Assembly (NCBI RefSeq): GCF_039523035.1
Contig: NZ_BAAAEN010000002.1
Coordinates: 186,001 to 250,000 of the forward strand
Source of the DNA: Pigmentiphaga daeguensis
GTDB lineage: Bacteria; Pseudomonadota; Gammaproteobacteria; Burkholderiales; Burkholderiaceae_B
Direction: 5' to 3'
DNA length: 64,000 nt
The notes under the pieces were generated by a model. The model saw nothing but the letters and a program-made list of their open reading frames with translations, did no database searches and was not told the origin of the DNA. Of this stretch, positions 9,093 through 17,387 are shown piece by piece. The position numbers and the translations under genes were made by a program. Numbering within the stretch: position 1 is the first letter of the stretch; every line of letters begins with the position of its first letter.

Positions 9093-9897
9093 GTTCGTCG
9101 CTCCAGGCGCTGTCCTGTCCCAGCGTGGCCAGGGTCCGTTTCCAGCGCGTGCCCAGGGTGGCATCGATGTCGGACTGCTGGGTGGAGATCCGGCAGCCGC
9201 CGGCCTCGACGCCGGCGTCCTCGACGATCTTCCATTGGCCCAGTTCCAGTTCCTCGCCCAGGTGGGCGCGCACCAGTTGCACGTCGGACGGGTGCAGCAG
9301 CAACTGCTTGCCGGTTTCGCCGCCCATGAGCTGGTTGAAGGCGTCGCGCACGACCGCCAGGATCACATTGTTGTCCAGCGCCAGTTCGCGCTGGATGACC
9401 TGGCGCGCGATCTCGGCGGCAAGTTCCAGCAGCCGGGGAGCCAGGTCGGTCTCGAAGCGGTCGAACACACCCGAGGCGGCGTGCGCCATCGCCTGCAGTT
9501 GCTCGGCCTCGCGCCGGGCCGCGGCGCTGCCATGGTCGTAGCCCGCGGCATAGCCTTCGTCGAAGGCCGCCGTCTTGATGCGTTCGACCTCGGCCGGATC
9601 GACGGCCGGTGCCGGTGCCGGCGCCGGGGCTACGGGCGGCTGGGCCGCCTCGGCCACGGCAGGTTCCGGCGCCGTGGTTTCCTGCCGCGCGGCCTGTTCG
9701 CGCGCGCGGCGGTCGGCTTCTTGCCGGGCGGCGGCCAGCGCCGCCTCGATGGCGCGTTTTTCGTCGGGGGTCTGCGGCCGGCGCCGGGTCTCGCCCTGCA
9801 TGGACGCATCGCCGAAGGTATCCAGGCGCCAGACGGGCAGGTTGCGGCCCTCGTCGGCGCGCAGGATGCGGCGGGCGCCCAGCAGCGGCTCAGACAT
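9085..9897 (-). CDS. fliH: Flagellar export ATPase regulator FliH
   Basis: FliH is the peripheral stalk that binds and inhibits FliI and tethers it to the C ring. The 270-residue product has a short conserved N-terminus (RRILRADEGRNLPVW) and an Arg/Ala/Glu-rich coiled coil at about residues 45-115. Its C-terminal domain is of the V/F-ATPase peripheral-stalk type (AAEIARQVIQRELALDNN, HPSDVQLVRAHLG). It overlaps fliG by eight bases and fliI by eight bases, consistent with one tightly packed operon. Confidence 0.93.
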   Translation of the reverse strand: MSEPLLGARRILRADEGRNLPVWRLDTFGDASMQGETRRRPQTPDEKRAIEAALAAARQEADRRAREQAARQETTAPEPAVAEAAQPPVAPAPAPAPAVDPAEVERIKTAAFDEGYAAGYDHGSAAARREAEQLQAMAHAASGVFDRFETDLAPRLLELAAEIARQVIQRELALDNNVILAVVRDAFNQLMGGETGKQLLLHPSDVQLVRAHLGEELELGQWKIVEDAGVEAGGCRISTQQSDIDATLGTRWKRTLATLGQDSAWSDERA

Positions 9898-10912
9898 ACT
9901 GTTCCTCGCCCATGCCGTTGATGGCCAGGTCGCCGGACTCGGTCAAACGGCGCGCGATCTTCAGGATTTCCTTCTGCTGCGCCTCGACCTCGGATATCTT
10001 GACCGGGCCGCGCACGTCCAGGTCCTCGCGCAGTTGCTGCGCGGCGCGGGCCGGCATGCAGCGGAACACCTTGGCGCGCATCTCGGCGCTGGCGCCCTTG
10101 AGCGCGAGGATGAGCGAGTCGGGCGTGACCTCGCGCAGCAGGAGCTGCATGCCGCGGTCGTCGGCGTCGATGAGATTCTCGAAGGTGAACATCTCGTCGA
10201 TGATGCGTTGCGCCAGCTCCGTGTCGACCTGCTTGACGATGGACAGGATCTGGTGCTCGGACGACGAACCCACGTAATTGAGGATGTCGGCGGCGGTCTT
10301 GACGCCGCCCAGCTTGCGGCGCTTGATCTGCTCGTTGCCCGACAGCATCTTCAGCAGCACGTCGTTCAGCTCGCGCAGCGCGGCCGGCTGGATGCCGTCC
10401 AGCGTCGCGATGCGCAGCAGGACGTCGCCGCGAACGCGTTCCGCCAGGTGATTGATCACCCCGGCCGACTGGTCGGCCTCCAGGTGTACCAGGATGGAGG
10501 CGATGATCTGCGGATGCTCGTGGCGGATCAGTTCGGCCACGCTGGCCGGATCCATCCACTTCAGGCTCTCGATGCCCGAGGTGTCGCCAGTGTGCAGGAT
10601 GCGGTCCAGCAGGAACCCCGCCTTGTCCGCGCCCAGCGCCTTGGTCAGCACGCTGCGCAGATAGGCGTCGGCATCGGCGCCCAGGCCGGTGTGCGCGCCG
10701 ATGTCTGTCTCGAAGCGCTGGATCACCTGGTCCATCGCCTCGCGCGGGATGCCTTGCATCCCGGCCATTGCCGTGCCCAGCTTCTGCACCTCGCGCGGCG
10801 ACAGATACTTCAGCACCTCGGCCGCTTCTTCCTCTCCCAGCGACAACAACAGGATCGCCCCATCGGCCACCCCCTGGTCGGGTTCGGTATTGACCACGTT
10901 CATCATCGGCAT
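9890..10912 (-). CDS. fliG: Flagellar motor switch protein FliG
   Basis: FliG joins the MS ring to the C ring and contacts the stator to produce torque. The product shows the three FliG domains in order: N-terminal (GAILLLSLGEEEAAEVLKYL), middle with the EHPQI motif (LIRHEHPQIIASILVHL) and C-terminal torque helix (RAKVFRCMPARAAQQLREDL). The start is set at ATG 10912 (340 residues); ATGs at 10906 and 10903 are alternatives. The open frame extends further upstream only because it reads through a repeat element. That element fills the whole gap between fliF and fliG. Confidence 0.94.
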   Translation of the reverse strand: MPMMNVVNTEPDQGVADGAILLLSLGEEEAAEVLKYLSPREVQKLGTAMAGMQGIPREAMDQVIQRFETDIGAHTGLGADADAYLRSVLTKALGADKAGFLLDRILHTGDTSGIESLKWMDPASVAELIRHEHPQIIASILVHLEADQSAGVINHLAERVRGDVLLRIATLDGIQPAALRELNDVLLKMLSGNEQIKRRKLGGVKTAADILNYVGSSSEHQILSIVKQVDTELAQRIIDEMFTFENLIDADDRGMQLLLREVTPDSLILALKGASAEMRAKVFRCMPARAAQQLREDLDVRGPVKISEVEAQQKEILKIARRLTESGDLAINGMGEEQYV

Positions 10913-10920
10913 ATCACTTC

Positions 10921-11059
10921 GTTGCACCCGCCGGCAGCCAGCGACAGCACCGACGCAACAATCCAAGAAACGGGTACTAGACCCAGGATGCGGTGGATCC
11001 GGCTCCGCCGGTCCACCCGCATCGCCCCCTGGGGGGCGCGCGAAGCGCGTAGGGGGGGG
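10921..11059. repeat. Interspersed palindromic repeat, copy 1 (fills the fliF-fliG junction)
   Basis: This is a half-composite copy. Bases 10921-10975 are the spacer module and 10987-11023 are the 37-nt A-type hairpin core. A tail follows with CCCCCTGGGGGG, then GCGCG-AA-GCGCG, and a G-run ending at 11059. The core pairs GATGCGG/CCCGCATC outside and GGATCCGGC/GCCGGTCC inside. The copy occupies the whole space between the fliF stop (11060) and the fliG start region. It is orientated with its G-run towards fliF. Confidence 0.9.
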
Positions 11060-12715
11060 CTAAACATCGTTCACCCACTGCCGGATCACCGTGGCCACGA
11101 CCTGCGGGTTCTCGCGTGCGAAGCGGCGGACCTTCTCCAGCGGATCTTCCGGTTGTTCCCCGGCGGCATCGGCGGCCTGGGCTTCGGCCATCATCGTGGG
11201 ACCGTCGGCCGCGAAGACGGGCTCGGGCGGCGGCGGAGGAGCGGTCATCTGCTTGATGGCCGGACGGATCACCCCGATGATCAGGTACAGCACCGCCAGC
11301 GCAAGGACCATCGCCACGCCTATGTCGCGTGCCAGGTTGACGAACTCCGGCTGCTGCCAGAATGCCGGCTCGGAAGCGGCTTCGGCGGTGGCTTCGTTGA
11401 ACGGGATGCTGATGACCGATACCGAATCGCGGCGCTGCGCGTCGAAGCCGACGGCCTCGTTGACCAGGGCCTTGATCTGGGCCAGTTCGGCATCGCTCAG
11501 CGGCGTGCTGACCGTCTCGCCCTTGACCACGCTGGTGCGGTGGTTGACCACCACGGCGGCCGACAGGCGCTTGATGCGGCCCACGGGCTCGCGCACGTAG
11601 CGCACGGTCTTGTCCAGCTCGTAGTTGGTGGTGTCGGCCCGCTTCACGTTCTGCGCGGGTAGCTGGGCCTGCGCGCCGGGAGCGGGCGGATTGGTGGCCG
11701 CGCCCCCGGTCGTCGGGGCGACGGCGACGCCCGGCGGCGTGTTGCTCAACGTGCCCGGTACGCCTCCGTCCATGCCCTGCGCCGGTTCGCGCGACTCCGA
11801 GCTCTGCCGGCTGCGGATCGCGGCCTGGTCGGGCGAGGCGCCATTGGGACGGTAGATCTCGTCGGTCTGCTCGTGCCGGCTGAAGTCCAGGTCGATCGCG
11901 ACCTGCGCGCGCAGGTTCTGGGCGCCGACGATGGGCGAGATCAGTTCGGAGATGCGGCGGGTGTACTGGCGCTCCAGCGTGCGCAGGTATTCCAGCTGCG
12001 TGGCGTCCAGGCCGTTCGGATCGCTATCGTTGGCCGACAGCAGGGTGCCGGTCTGGTCCACCACGCTGACCGCGCCGGGCGCGAGTTCGGGAACGGAGGA
12101 CGAGACCAGGTGGACGATCCCGGCGACCTGGCCGCGTTCCAGCACGCGGCCGGGTAGCATCTGCACCAGCACCGACGCCGTGGGCCGGTTTTGCTCTCGC
12201 ATGAAGATGCTGGGCTTGGGAATGGCCAGGTGGACCCGGGCGCTCTTGACGGTGCCCAGGCTCTGGATCGAACGGGCCAGTTCGCCCTCCAGCGCGCGCT
12301 GGTAGTTGACCTGCTCCTGGAACTGGGTGAGGCCCAGGCGGCTGTTGTCCATCAGCTCGAAGCCGACGTTGCCGGCGCGCGGCAGGCCCTGCGAGGCCAG
12401 GCGCAGCCGGACTTCGTGGACCTGGTCGGGCGCCACCAGGATGACGCTGCCACCGTCGGCGACCCGGTAGGGCACTTTCTGCTGTTGCAGCGCGGCGACG
12501 ATGGTCCCGCCGTCCTGGTCGGACAGGCCGCTGAACAGGACGCGGTACTCCGGGTCGCGGCTCCACAGCAACGCGGCCACCACGATGGCCACGAGCAGGG
12601 GGATGCCGATCAGCAAGGCGAGCCGGTGGCGCGTGGGCAGCCTGCCGAACGACTCCAGGAGCTTGTTACCCCGTGATGCCCCGGCGGCGGGTTGGTTCTG
12701 CGTGTCGTCGGCCAT
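11060..12715 (-). CDS. fliF: Flagellar MS-ring protein FliF
   Basis: FliF builds the MS ring, the inner-membrane base plate of the flagellum. The 551-residue product has a first membrane helix (LALLIGIPLLVAIVVAALLW) and tandem ring-building motifs (YRVLFSGLSDQDGG, MDNSRLGLTQFQEQVNYQRALEG within the conserved block). A long periplasmic region, a second helix near residues 460-480 (IGVAMVLALAVLYLIIGVI) and a C-terminal FliG-binding tail (VRRFARENPQVVATVIRQW) complete it. It is the first gene of the fliF-fliR run, divergent from fliE. Its TAG stop directly touches repeat copy 1. Confidence 0.96.
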   Translation of the reverse strand: MADDTQNQPAAGASRGNKLLESFGRLPTRHRLALLIGIPLLVAIVVAALLWSRDPEYRVLFSGLSDQDGGTIVAALQQQKVPYRVADGGSVILVAPDQVHEVRLRLASQGLPRAGNVGFELMDNSRLGLTQFQEQVNYQRALEGELARSIQSLGTVKSARVHLAIPKPSIFMREQNRPTASVLVQMLPGRVLERGQVAGIVHLVSSSVPELAPGAVSVVDQTGTLLSANDSDPNGLDATQLEYLRTLERQYTRRISELISPIVGAQNLRAQVAIDLDFSRHEQTDEIYRPNGASPDQAAIRSRQSSESREPAQGMDGGVPGTLSNTPPGVAVAPTTGGAATNPPAPGAQAQLPAQNVKRADTTNYELDKTVRYVREPVGRIKRLSAAVVVNHRTSVVKGETVSTPLSDAELAQIKALVNEAVGFDAQRRDSVSVISIPFNEATAEAASEPAFWQQPEFVNLARDIGVAMVLALAVLYLIIGVIRPAIKQMTAPPPPPEPVFAADGPTMMAEAQAADAAGEQPEDPLEKVRRFARENPQVVATVIRQWVNDV

Positions 12716-12917
12716 GTAATGAAGCGGGGCGTTGAATGCCAGATAAGAAAGAAGGGGCGCCGGAGCGTCCCATTTCCCAGGACTTGTATTATTTGATGCA
12801 GAATGTCACAGCCAAGGAAGGAATAGACGGGTTTTGCCCCGGTACTTCCCGGTCTGGATCCTTCCCGCCGCGGCTACCATCGCAGTCTCCAAAGAATTGC
12901 CCCATGGGAAACCGCAT

Positions 12918-13271
12918 ATGGACCGCATCCAGGACGTGCTCGCATCCTCCACCGGGCAAGCCGGCTCCACCGGCATGGCGCGCGCGGCGCAGATGCTGGC
13001 GCGGCCCGATGCCCTGATGGGCGGTGGCGCGGCCGCCGGCGCGGCGCCGGCATCCTTCGCCAACGTCCTGGTCGACGCGATCCAGGGCGTGCAGCGCGCC
13101 CAGTCCGAGGCCAGCGCCGTCCAGAAGGCCTACCAGCAAGGCGATCCCGAGGTCGGCCTGGAAACCACGATGATCGCGATGAACAAGGCCAGCCTGTCGT
13201 TCCAGATGCTGGCACAGGCGCGCAACCGCGTGATCGCGGCCTACAACGAAGTCATGAACATGCAGGTCTGA
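12918..13271 (+). CDS. fliE: Flagellar hook-basal body protein FliE
   Basis: FliE links the MS ring to the proximal rod. The conserved C-terminal half (SFANVLVDAIQGVQRAQSEA, then GDPEVGLETTMIAMNKASLS) is diagnostic. The ATG at 12918 gives 117 residues; the longer open frame to 12834 has no family support. It is transcribed divergently from fliF across a 202-nt gap (12716-12917) that should hold both class II promoters. In that gap I see an AATGCCAGATAAG stretch near 12734 that loosely resembles a FlhDC half-box, not strong enough to call. Confidence 0.93.
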   Translation: MDRIQDVLASSTGQAGSTGMARAAQMLARPDALMGGGAAAGAAPASFANVLVDAIQGVQRAQSEASAVQKAYQQGDPEVGLETTMIAMNKASLSFQMLAQARNRVIAAYNEVMNMQV

Positions 13272-13293
13272 GCCCGGCCCGGGCGCCCGGCCT

Positions 13294-13635
13294 CTACGGG
13301 ACCTGGCGTCCGTCCGGGCCGGCGCCCGCGGCGGCGCCGGCTTCCTCGTCCTGCCTGTACACCCAGGCCAGCACCTCCGCCACCGCCACGTACAGCGAGG
13401 GCGGGATGCGGGCATCCAGGTCCACCTTCATCAGCAGATCGATCAGCTCGCGCGAGCTGTGCACGAACACGCCCGCTTCCTTGGCGCGGCGCAGGATTTC
13501 CTCGGCGATCGCGCCGCTGCCCTTGGCCACCACGATGGGCGTCTTGCGCTCCTTTTCATAGCGCAGCGCCACCGCCTGGATGCGCTTGGGGTCGAGCGGG
13601 TCGTCGGCGGGCGATTCGGCGGCGGGGTGGGTCAT
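13294..13635 (-). CDS. Free-standing FlhB C-terminal-domain-like protein
   Basis: This 113-residue protein aligns by eye with the part of FlhB that follows the NPTH autocleavage site: TPIVVAKGSGAIAEEILRRA here against PRVVAKGTDGVAARIRELA in the FlhB of this window. Both then carry the IPPSLYVAVAEVLAWVY / VPVALYRAVAQVLAHVY segment. There is no NPTH motif and no membrane part. Similar short FlhB-tail proteins (sometimes called FhlB or FlhX) are known and can partly stand in for the cleaved FlhB C-terminus. It overlaps the upstream FliK-like gene as ATGA, suggesting that the two act together. Confidence 0.85.
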   Translation of the reverse strand: MTHPAAESPADDPLDPKRIQAVALRYEKERKTPIVVAKGSGAIAEEILRRAKEAGVFVHSSRELIDLLMKVDLDARIPPSLYVAVAEVLAWVYRQDEEAGAAAGAGPDGRQVP

Positions 13636-14909
13636 GTGCGGGCCGGCGAGCGGGACGCCGTGGCGATCTTGAGGTCGGACATGCGCAGGCCCCGGCCATC
13701 CAGCGCCTGCTGCAGGTCCAGGCCGCTGGCGGCAAGGCGGGCCTGCAGGTCGCGCAGGCGCTGGCCGCGCAGTGTACGGGTGTCGGGCTGGATGGCGATG
13801 CGGGTATCGGTGCCGTCGAGCGCGATGTCTACCTGCATCGTGCCCAGATTGCGTGTCTGGACCGAGATGCGGACGCGCCAGGCCAGCGGCAGCTCGGGGT
13901 CGGCGCCCCTGCCTTCGTCGGGCTCGATTTCCAGCGTGAAGGGTTGTTCCGCCCAGGCGCCTTGCAGGAACAGGCGGCCGCTGGCCAGCGCCGCGATCTG
14001 GTCGTGCACGACCTGGCGCACGTCGGGCGGGATGGCGGCCAGGGCCGCTTGCAGACCCTTGGCCGCGCTTTGCTCGGGCGTGGCGGGCTCGGCCGCGGGC
14101 GTGGGAGTGCCGGCCTGGGGAGCCGGGTCGCGGGCCTGCGGCGCGGGCGAGAGCGCCGCCTGCGGTTCGGCGCGCAGCGCTTCGATGGGCAGGCGCCCTT
14201 CGCGCCACTCCTGCAGGTGGGCTTCGTAGAACAGTCCGGACTGCTGCACGGCCTGCCGGATCTGGCGCGCGGCTTCGTCCGGCAGCGTGCCCGCCGGGAT
14301 GCGCAGGGCGTCCAGGGGCACGCTGCGCTGCGTCCCGCCGGTCTCGTCGACCAGCGCGAGCAGCAGGCGGGCCGAGCCGCTCAGCATCACCTTGGTGTCG
14401 CCGGTCTCGAGCTTGAGTTCTGCCAGCGACGGCATGGGCACCGGCGAGACCCCGCGCACCGCGCGCGCGGCCATCTCCGGTGAAGCCGCCTCGGAGTCGG
14501 CCGTGGCGGCAGGCAGGGGGCTTTGTCCCCGGCCGCCGCCATCGCCCGGCGATCGCGGGCCGCCGATACGGCCGCCGTCCTCGCCGTGCAGGAAGGTGCG
14601 GTCGTCCAGCAGCCGCAGCACCACGGTCATGCCCGGACTCAGTGCCTGGCGTGTATTGATCAGGTAGGGCTTGCCCGCGATGTTGACCAGCGCTTCGGTA
14701 TCGCTGTTGGCCTGCAGCACCGTGGCCCGGACCAGCCCGTGCGGCAGTCCCGGCGAGCCGGGAGGGCGCGTGCCGCCTGCCGCGCTGCCGCCGGACACGT
14801 TCAGCAGCCGCGCGAGCACCGCCTCGCGGGCGTCTTCGCGATAACGCTCCCAGCTCTGCGCGGGGGAGACGCCGCTGATTGGCTGCGTCTGGCGAGTGTC
14901 CGCTACCAA
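13632..14909 (-). CDS. Second FliK-like hook-length control protein
   Basis: This 425-residue, Ala/Pro-rich protein has a C-terminal region with the layout of the FliK hook-control domain: RVRISVQTRNLGTMQVDIAL, then LRDLQARLAASGLDLQQALD. The N-terminal part (VRATVLQANSDTEALVNIAG, LSPGMTVVLRLL) resembles the beta-rich N-terminal domain seen in some long FliK-type proteins. The start is TTG, supported by TGGAG seven bases upstream. The gene is translationally coupled to the FlhB-tail gene. FliK acts on the FlhB C-terminus, so the pairing suggests a shared role in export switching; this is inference. The true fliK is at 6062-7198. Confidence 0.75.
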   Translation of the reverse strand: MVADTRQTQPISGVSPAQSWERYREDAREAVLARLLNVSGGSAAGGTRPPGSPGLPHGLVRATVLQANSDTEALVNIAGKPYLINTRQALSPGMTVVLRLLDDRTFLHGEDGGRIGGPRSPGDGGGRGQSPLPAATADSEAASPEMAARAVRGVSPVPMPSLAELKLETGDTKVMLSGSARLLLALVDETGGTQRSVPLDALRIPAGTLPDEAARQIRQAVQQSGLFYEAHLQEWREGRLPIEALRAEPQAALSPAPQARDPAPQAGTPTPAAEPATPEQSAAKGLQAALAAIPPDVRQVVHDQIAALASGRLFLQGAWAEQPFTLEIEPDEGRGADPELPLAWRVRISVQTRNLGTMQVDIALDGTDTRIAIQPDTRTLRGQRLRDLQARLAASGLDLQQALDGRGLRMSDLKIATASRSPART

Positions 14910-14957
14910 GCGCCGTCTCCAGATATGTCGGGGCTATGCATGTCGTTCCGTCCCATG

Positions 14958-14999
14958 GACGCCCGGCCTGGCGGGCTGCGGCCTGCCAGGCCGGGCGTC
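14958..14999. repeat. Perfect 15-bp inverted repeat between fliT and the FliK-like gene
   Basis: The arms GACGCCCGGCCTGGC and its exact complement are separated by a 12-nt loop. The hairpin would be very stable in RNA from either strand, but no T-run follows on either side, so it is not a standard intrinsic terminator. It lies just after the fliT stop (15007) and 49 nt before the TTG start of the FliK-like gene, where it could separate the chaperone genes from the downstream pair. Confidence 0.85.
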
Positions 15000-15006
15000 G
15001 GCCCGT

Positions 15007-15351
15007 TCAGCGGTACATATGCGCGCCGAAGGCATGACGCCGGGGCCGGAGTATCTGCTCCAGTTCCCGCATCCACGGCTCGGCGATGTTCCGGGTGGCG
15101 GCGTCGTTGGCAAGGATCTCGCGTATCAAGTGCATGCAGGTTTCGCGTTCGGCGGGCGGGCAGGTCTCGATGGGGCATCGGCGCAATTGTCCCACGAGTC
15201 CGGCACAGGCCGATTCGCTGGCCGTGACGGCATCCCAGTCGCCCCGTTGCGCCGCGGCCAGCATCGTGCGGCTGATCTCGGCCAGCTGACCGTAGAGCAC
15301 CGCCAGCTGGGCGGGATCGGGCGCCATGCCGTTGTCCTTGTGCATCGTCAT
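15007..15351 (-). CDS. fliT: Flagellar chaperone/regulator FliT
   Basis: FliT is a small helical export chaperone for the cap protein FliD and, in enterobacteria, an inhibitor of FlhDC. The 114-residue protein is mainly helical (AVLYGQLAEISRTMLAAAQR, then a C-terminal MRELEQILRPRR). FliT is poorly conserved, so the call rests on size, helical make-up and position right after fliD and fliS. The ATG at 15351 overlaps the fliS stop as TGATG; a second ATG at 15345 is possible. Confidence 0.78.
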   Translation of the reverse strand: MTMHKDNGMAPDPAQLAVLYGQLAEISRTMLAAAQRGDWDAVTASESACAGLVGQLRRCPIETCPPAERETCMHLIREILANDAATRNIAEPWMRELEQILRPRRHAFGAHMYR

Positions 15352-15758
15352 CAGGCGGCCGCCTGGCTGTCGGGCTGGATCGAGGCCCAGGCCTCGCGCA
15401 GGCCGTCCAGCAGGCGCACGCTTTCCAGGATGGGGGCGGGGTCGTTGTCGATGCCGGCCTGCATCGTGCGCCGAAGCATGTAGTCGTAGAGGGCGTTCAA
15501 CTGCCCGGCCAGGTCGCCGCCGGCCTTGTGGTCCAGGCTCGCGCGCAGGCCTTCGTCCAGGATGCGCGTGGCGCGGCTGAGCGCCCGGGTCTTGCCGAGC
15601 GGGTCGTTGGCCTCGATGCAGCCGATGGCCTTGCGCAGCGATTCCAGCGCGCCATCGTAGAGCATCAGGATCAGCGCATGGGGACTGGAGCTGGATACCC
15701 CGGTCTCCACCCCGACGCTGGCATAGGCTCTTGCCCCGAAATTTCCGAATCCCGACAC
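15351..15758 (-). CDS. fliS: Flagellin export chaperone FliS
   Basis: FliS binds the C-terminus of flagellin in the cytoplasm and keeps it unpolymerised until export. The family core is clear: ARAYASVGVETGVSSSSPHA, LILMLYDGALESLRKAIGCI and LNALYDYMLRRTMQAGIDND. The GTG at 15758 is chosen because AGGAG lies six bases upstream and it gives 135 residues with the usual N-terminus; the open frame extends ten codons further without support. It is coupled to fliT. Confidence 0.93.
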   Translation of the reverse strand: MSGFGNFGARAYASVGVETGVSSSSPHALILMLYDGALESLRKAIGCIEANDPLGKTRALSRATRILDEGLRASLDHKAGGDLAGQLNALYDYMLRRTMQAGIDNDPAPILESVRLLDGLREAWASIQPDSQAAA

Positions 15759-15815
15759 GTGCGACTCCTGCTGAACGCATAGGGGCATGCCGCGTGCGCG
15801 GCAGCCCTGACGGAT

Positions 15816-15841
15816 TTAACGGCCTGGCGCGCCGGGCTTAA
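15816..15841 (-). promoter_or_regulatory. Possible weak sigma-28 promoter before fliS
   Basis: On the minus strand the -10 box GCCGTTAA matches seven of eight positions of the FliA consensus GCCGATAA. The -35 region TTAAGCCC is poor and the spacing is 10 rather than 11. The site lies about 58 nt before the fliS GTG, in the fliD-fliS gap. It may give extra late expression of the chaperones. Confidence 0.4.
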
Positions 15842-15894
15842 AGCGGGAATTGGCGTGGCAAAACCGCCGAGTTCCCATTGGCGCGCCCGCCACG

Positions 15895-17355
15895 TTACTT
15901 GTTGAGGTTCTTCAACGCCTCGATCTGCTGGGTCAGGAAGCTGCCGGTGTTGTTGAGCTGGGTCAGCAGCGAATCGAGCGCCGTGAACTGCTGGCGGTAG
16001 CGCGCCTCGATCTGTTCCAGGCGATTGCTCATCTGGTTCTGCTGGGTCTCCAGGGTCTTGATCGTGCTTTTCAGGCCGTCGGTGCGGCTGTCGATCACGC
16101 CCTTGCTGTCGGTGTAAGGCGACAGCTGGGCGGTGAAGCGCTCGACCAGGCTTTGCGAGCCTTCGCCAAAAGGCTTGGGGGTGAACAGCCTGGACACGGC
16201 GCTGGGATCCGCCGCCATGGCCTTGTTGAACTTGTCGGTGTCCAGCGTCAGCGCCCCGTCCTGGTCGAAACCCACGCCCAGCGAGGCCAGCGTCGTGTAG
16301 GGGCCGGTGGCGCCCTGCATCGGCGAGAAGACTTCATTGCGCATGCGGGCGGTCAGGTCGCGCACCAGTCCGTCGCCGGCCAGCGGCCCGGTGGTGCCGG
16401 CCTTGCCCCGGGTCTCGCTGGGCGCGTTGGCCGATAGCGCCGCCGCCACGTTCAGGAAGGAGTTGTAGGCGGTGACCAGCGATTGCAGCGCCGCCGCGCC
16501 GCCGCTGGGTGACGGATTGGTGGCGATCGTGGTGGTGCCGGACTTCTGCAGGGTGATGGTGACGCCGTCGAGCACCGATGTGACGGTGTTGGTGGCGCTT
16601 GTCACTTCCATGCCGTCCAGCTTGAATTGGGCGTCGGCGCCGGCTTGAAGCCGGCTCATGCCGGCTGGCGAGCCGCCGCTGGAATAGGACGGGGCGGTGG
16701 CCGGGTCGTAATCGAAGAAGTCCAGCGAACGGGTACCGCCCGCACCCGAGTCCGAACTGGTCACCTGGAAGGCATTGGCCGCGCCGGTGGTGGTGGACGT
16801 CAATACCAGCCGCGATCCGGAGCCGTCGGTGACCAGCGAGGCCGTGACGCCCATTTCCGCCTTGTTGATGGCATCGCGCAGGCCGGACAGGGTGTTGTTG
16901 GTGGCATCGATGACGATGGACTTGGCCTCGGCCTCGCCGGCGACGAAGCTGCCGTTCTCGACCTTGCCGAGTTTGAAGGTAAGGGTGCCCGCGTTCAATT
17001 GCGCATCGTTGGCCAGCGCGCCGCTGACGGCCTTCTCGGCCTGGGCCAGCGACGTGACGTCGAGCTTGTGGCTGATCTTGCCGGCCTTGTTGTCGGCCGT
17101 GATGAAGGCGACCGACGAGTCCGACGAGCTGCCGACCAGGCCCGTGAATTTTTCCGGCGTCAGGCCGGAGGCCGCCGTCAGCAACGAAGACAGCGAGCTC
17201 TTGAGCTGGCCCAGCGCAGAGATCTTGGTCTGGGCCGAGGTGGCCTGGGCCTGCAGCTTGGTCAGCGGCACCTTTTCGGCCGCCATCAGGTTGGTCAGGA
17301 GGGTGGACAGTTCGAGGCCGGAGCCCACGCCAAGGGCGGATCCTACGCTAGCCAT
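15895..17355 (-). CDS. fliD: Flagellar filament cap protein FliD
   Basis: FliD forms the pentameric cap that folds flagellin at the growing filament tip. The start at 17355 has AGGA seven bases upstream and gives 486 residues beginning ASVGSALGVGSGLELSTLL, a typical FliD opening. A variable middle and a coiled-coil C-terminus (RLEQIEARYRQQFTALDSL, then LTQQIEALKNL) complete the fold. The open frame upstream to 17868 runs through flaG in another frame and is not used. It lies between flaG and fliS and is expected in the FliA-dependent late class. Confidence 0.96.
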   Translation of the reverse strand: MASVGSALGVGSGLELSTLLTNLMAAEKVPLTKLQAQATSAQTKISALGQLKSSLSSLLTAASGLTPEKFTGLVGSSSDSSVAFITADNKAGKISHKLDVTSLAQAEKAVSGALANDAQLNAGTLTFKLGKVENGSFVAGEAEAKSIVIDATNNTLSGLRDAINKAEMGVTASLVTDGSGSRLVLTSTTTGAANAFQVTSSDSGAGGTRSLDFFDYDPATAPSYSSGGSPAGMSRLQAGADAQFKLDGMEVTSATNTVTSVLDGVTITLQKSGTTTIATNPSPSGGAAALQSLVTAYNSFLNVAAALSANAPSETRGKAGTTGPLAGDGLVRDLTARMRNEVFSPMQGATGPYTTLASLGVGFDQDGALTLDTDKFNKAMAADPSAVSRLFTPKPFGEGSQSLVERFTAQLSPYTDSKGVIDSRTDGLKSTIKTLETQQNQMSNRLEQIEARYRQQFTALDSLLTQLNNTGSFLTQQIEALKNLNK

Positions 17356-17387
17356 GGAGTATTCCTGGTATCGGGTTGGCGGGCGGT

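Noticed and set aside
12716..12917. FlhDC binding site in the fliF-fliE gap
   Set aside because: AATGCCAGATAAG loosely fits a half-box, but I could not find a properly spaced partner, so it is not called as a feature.
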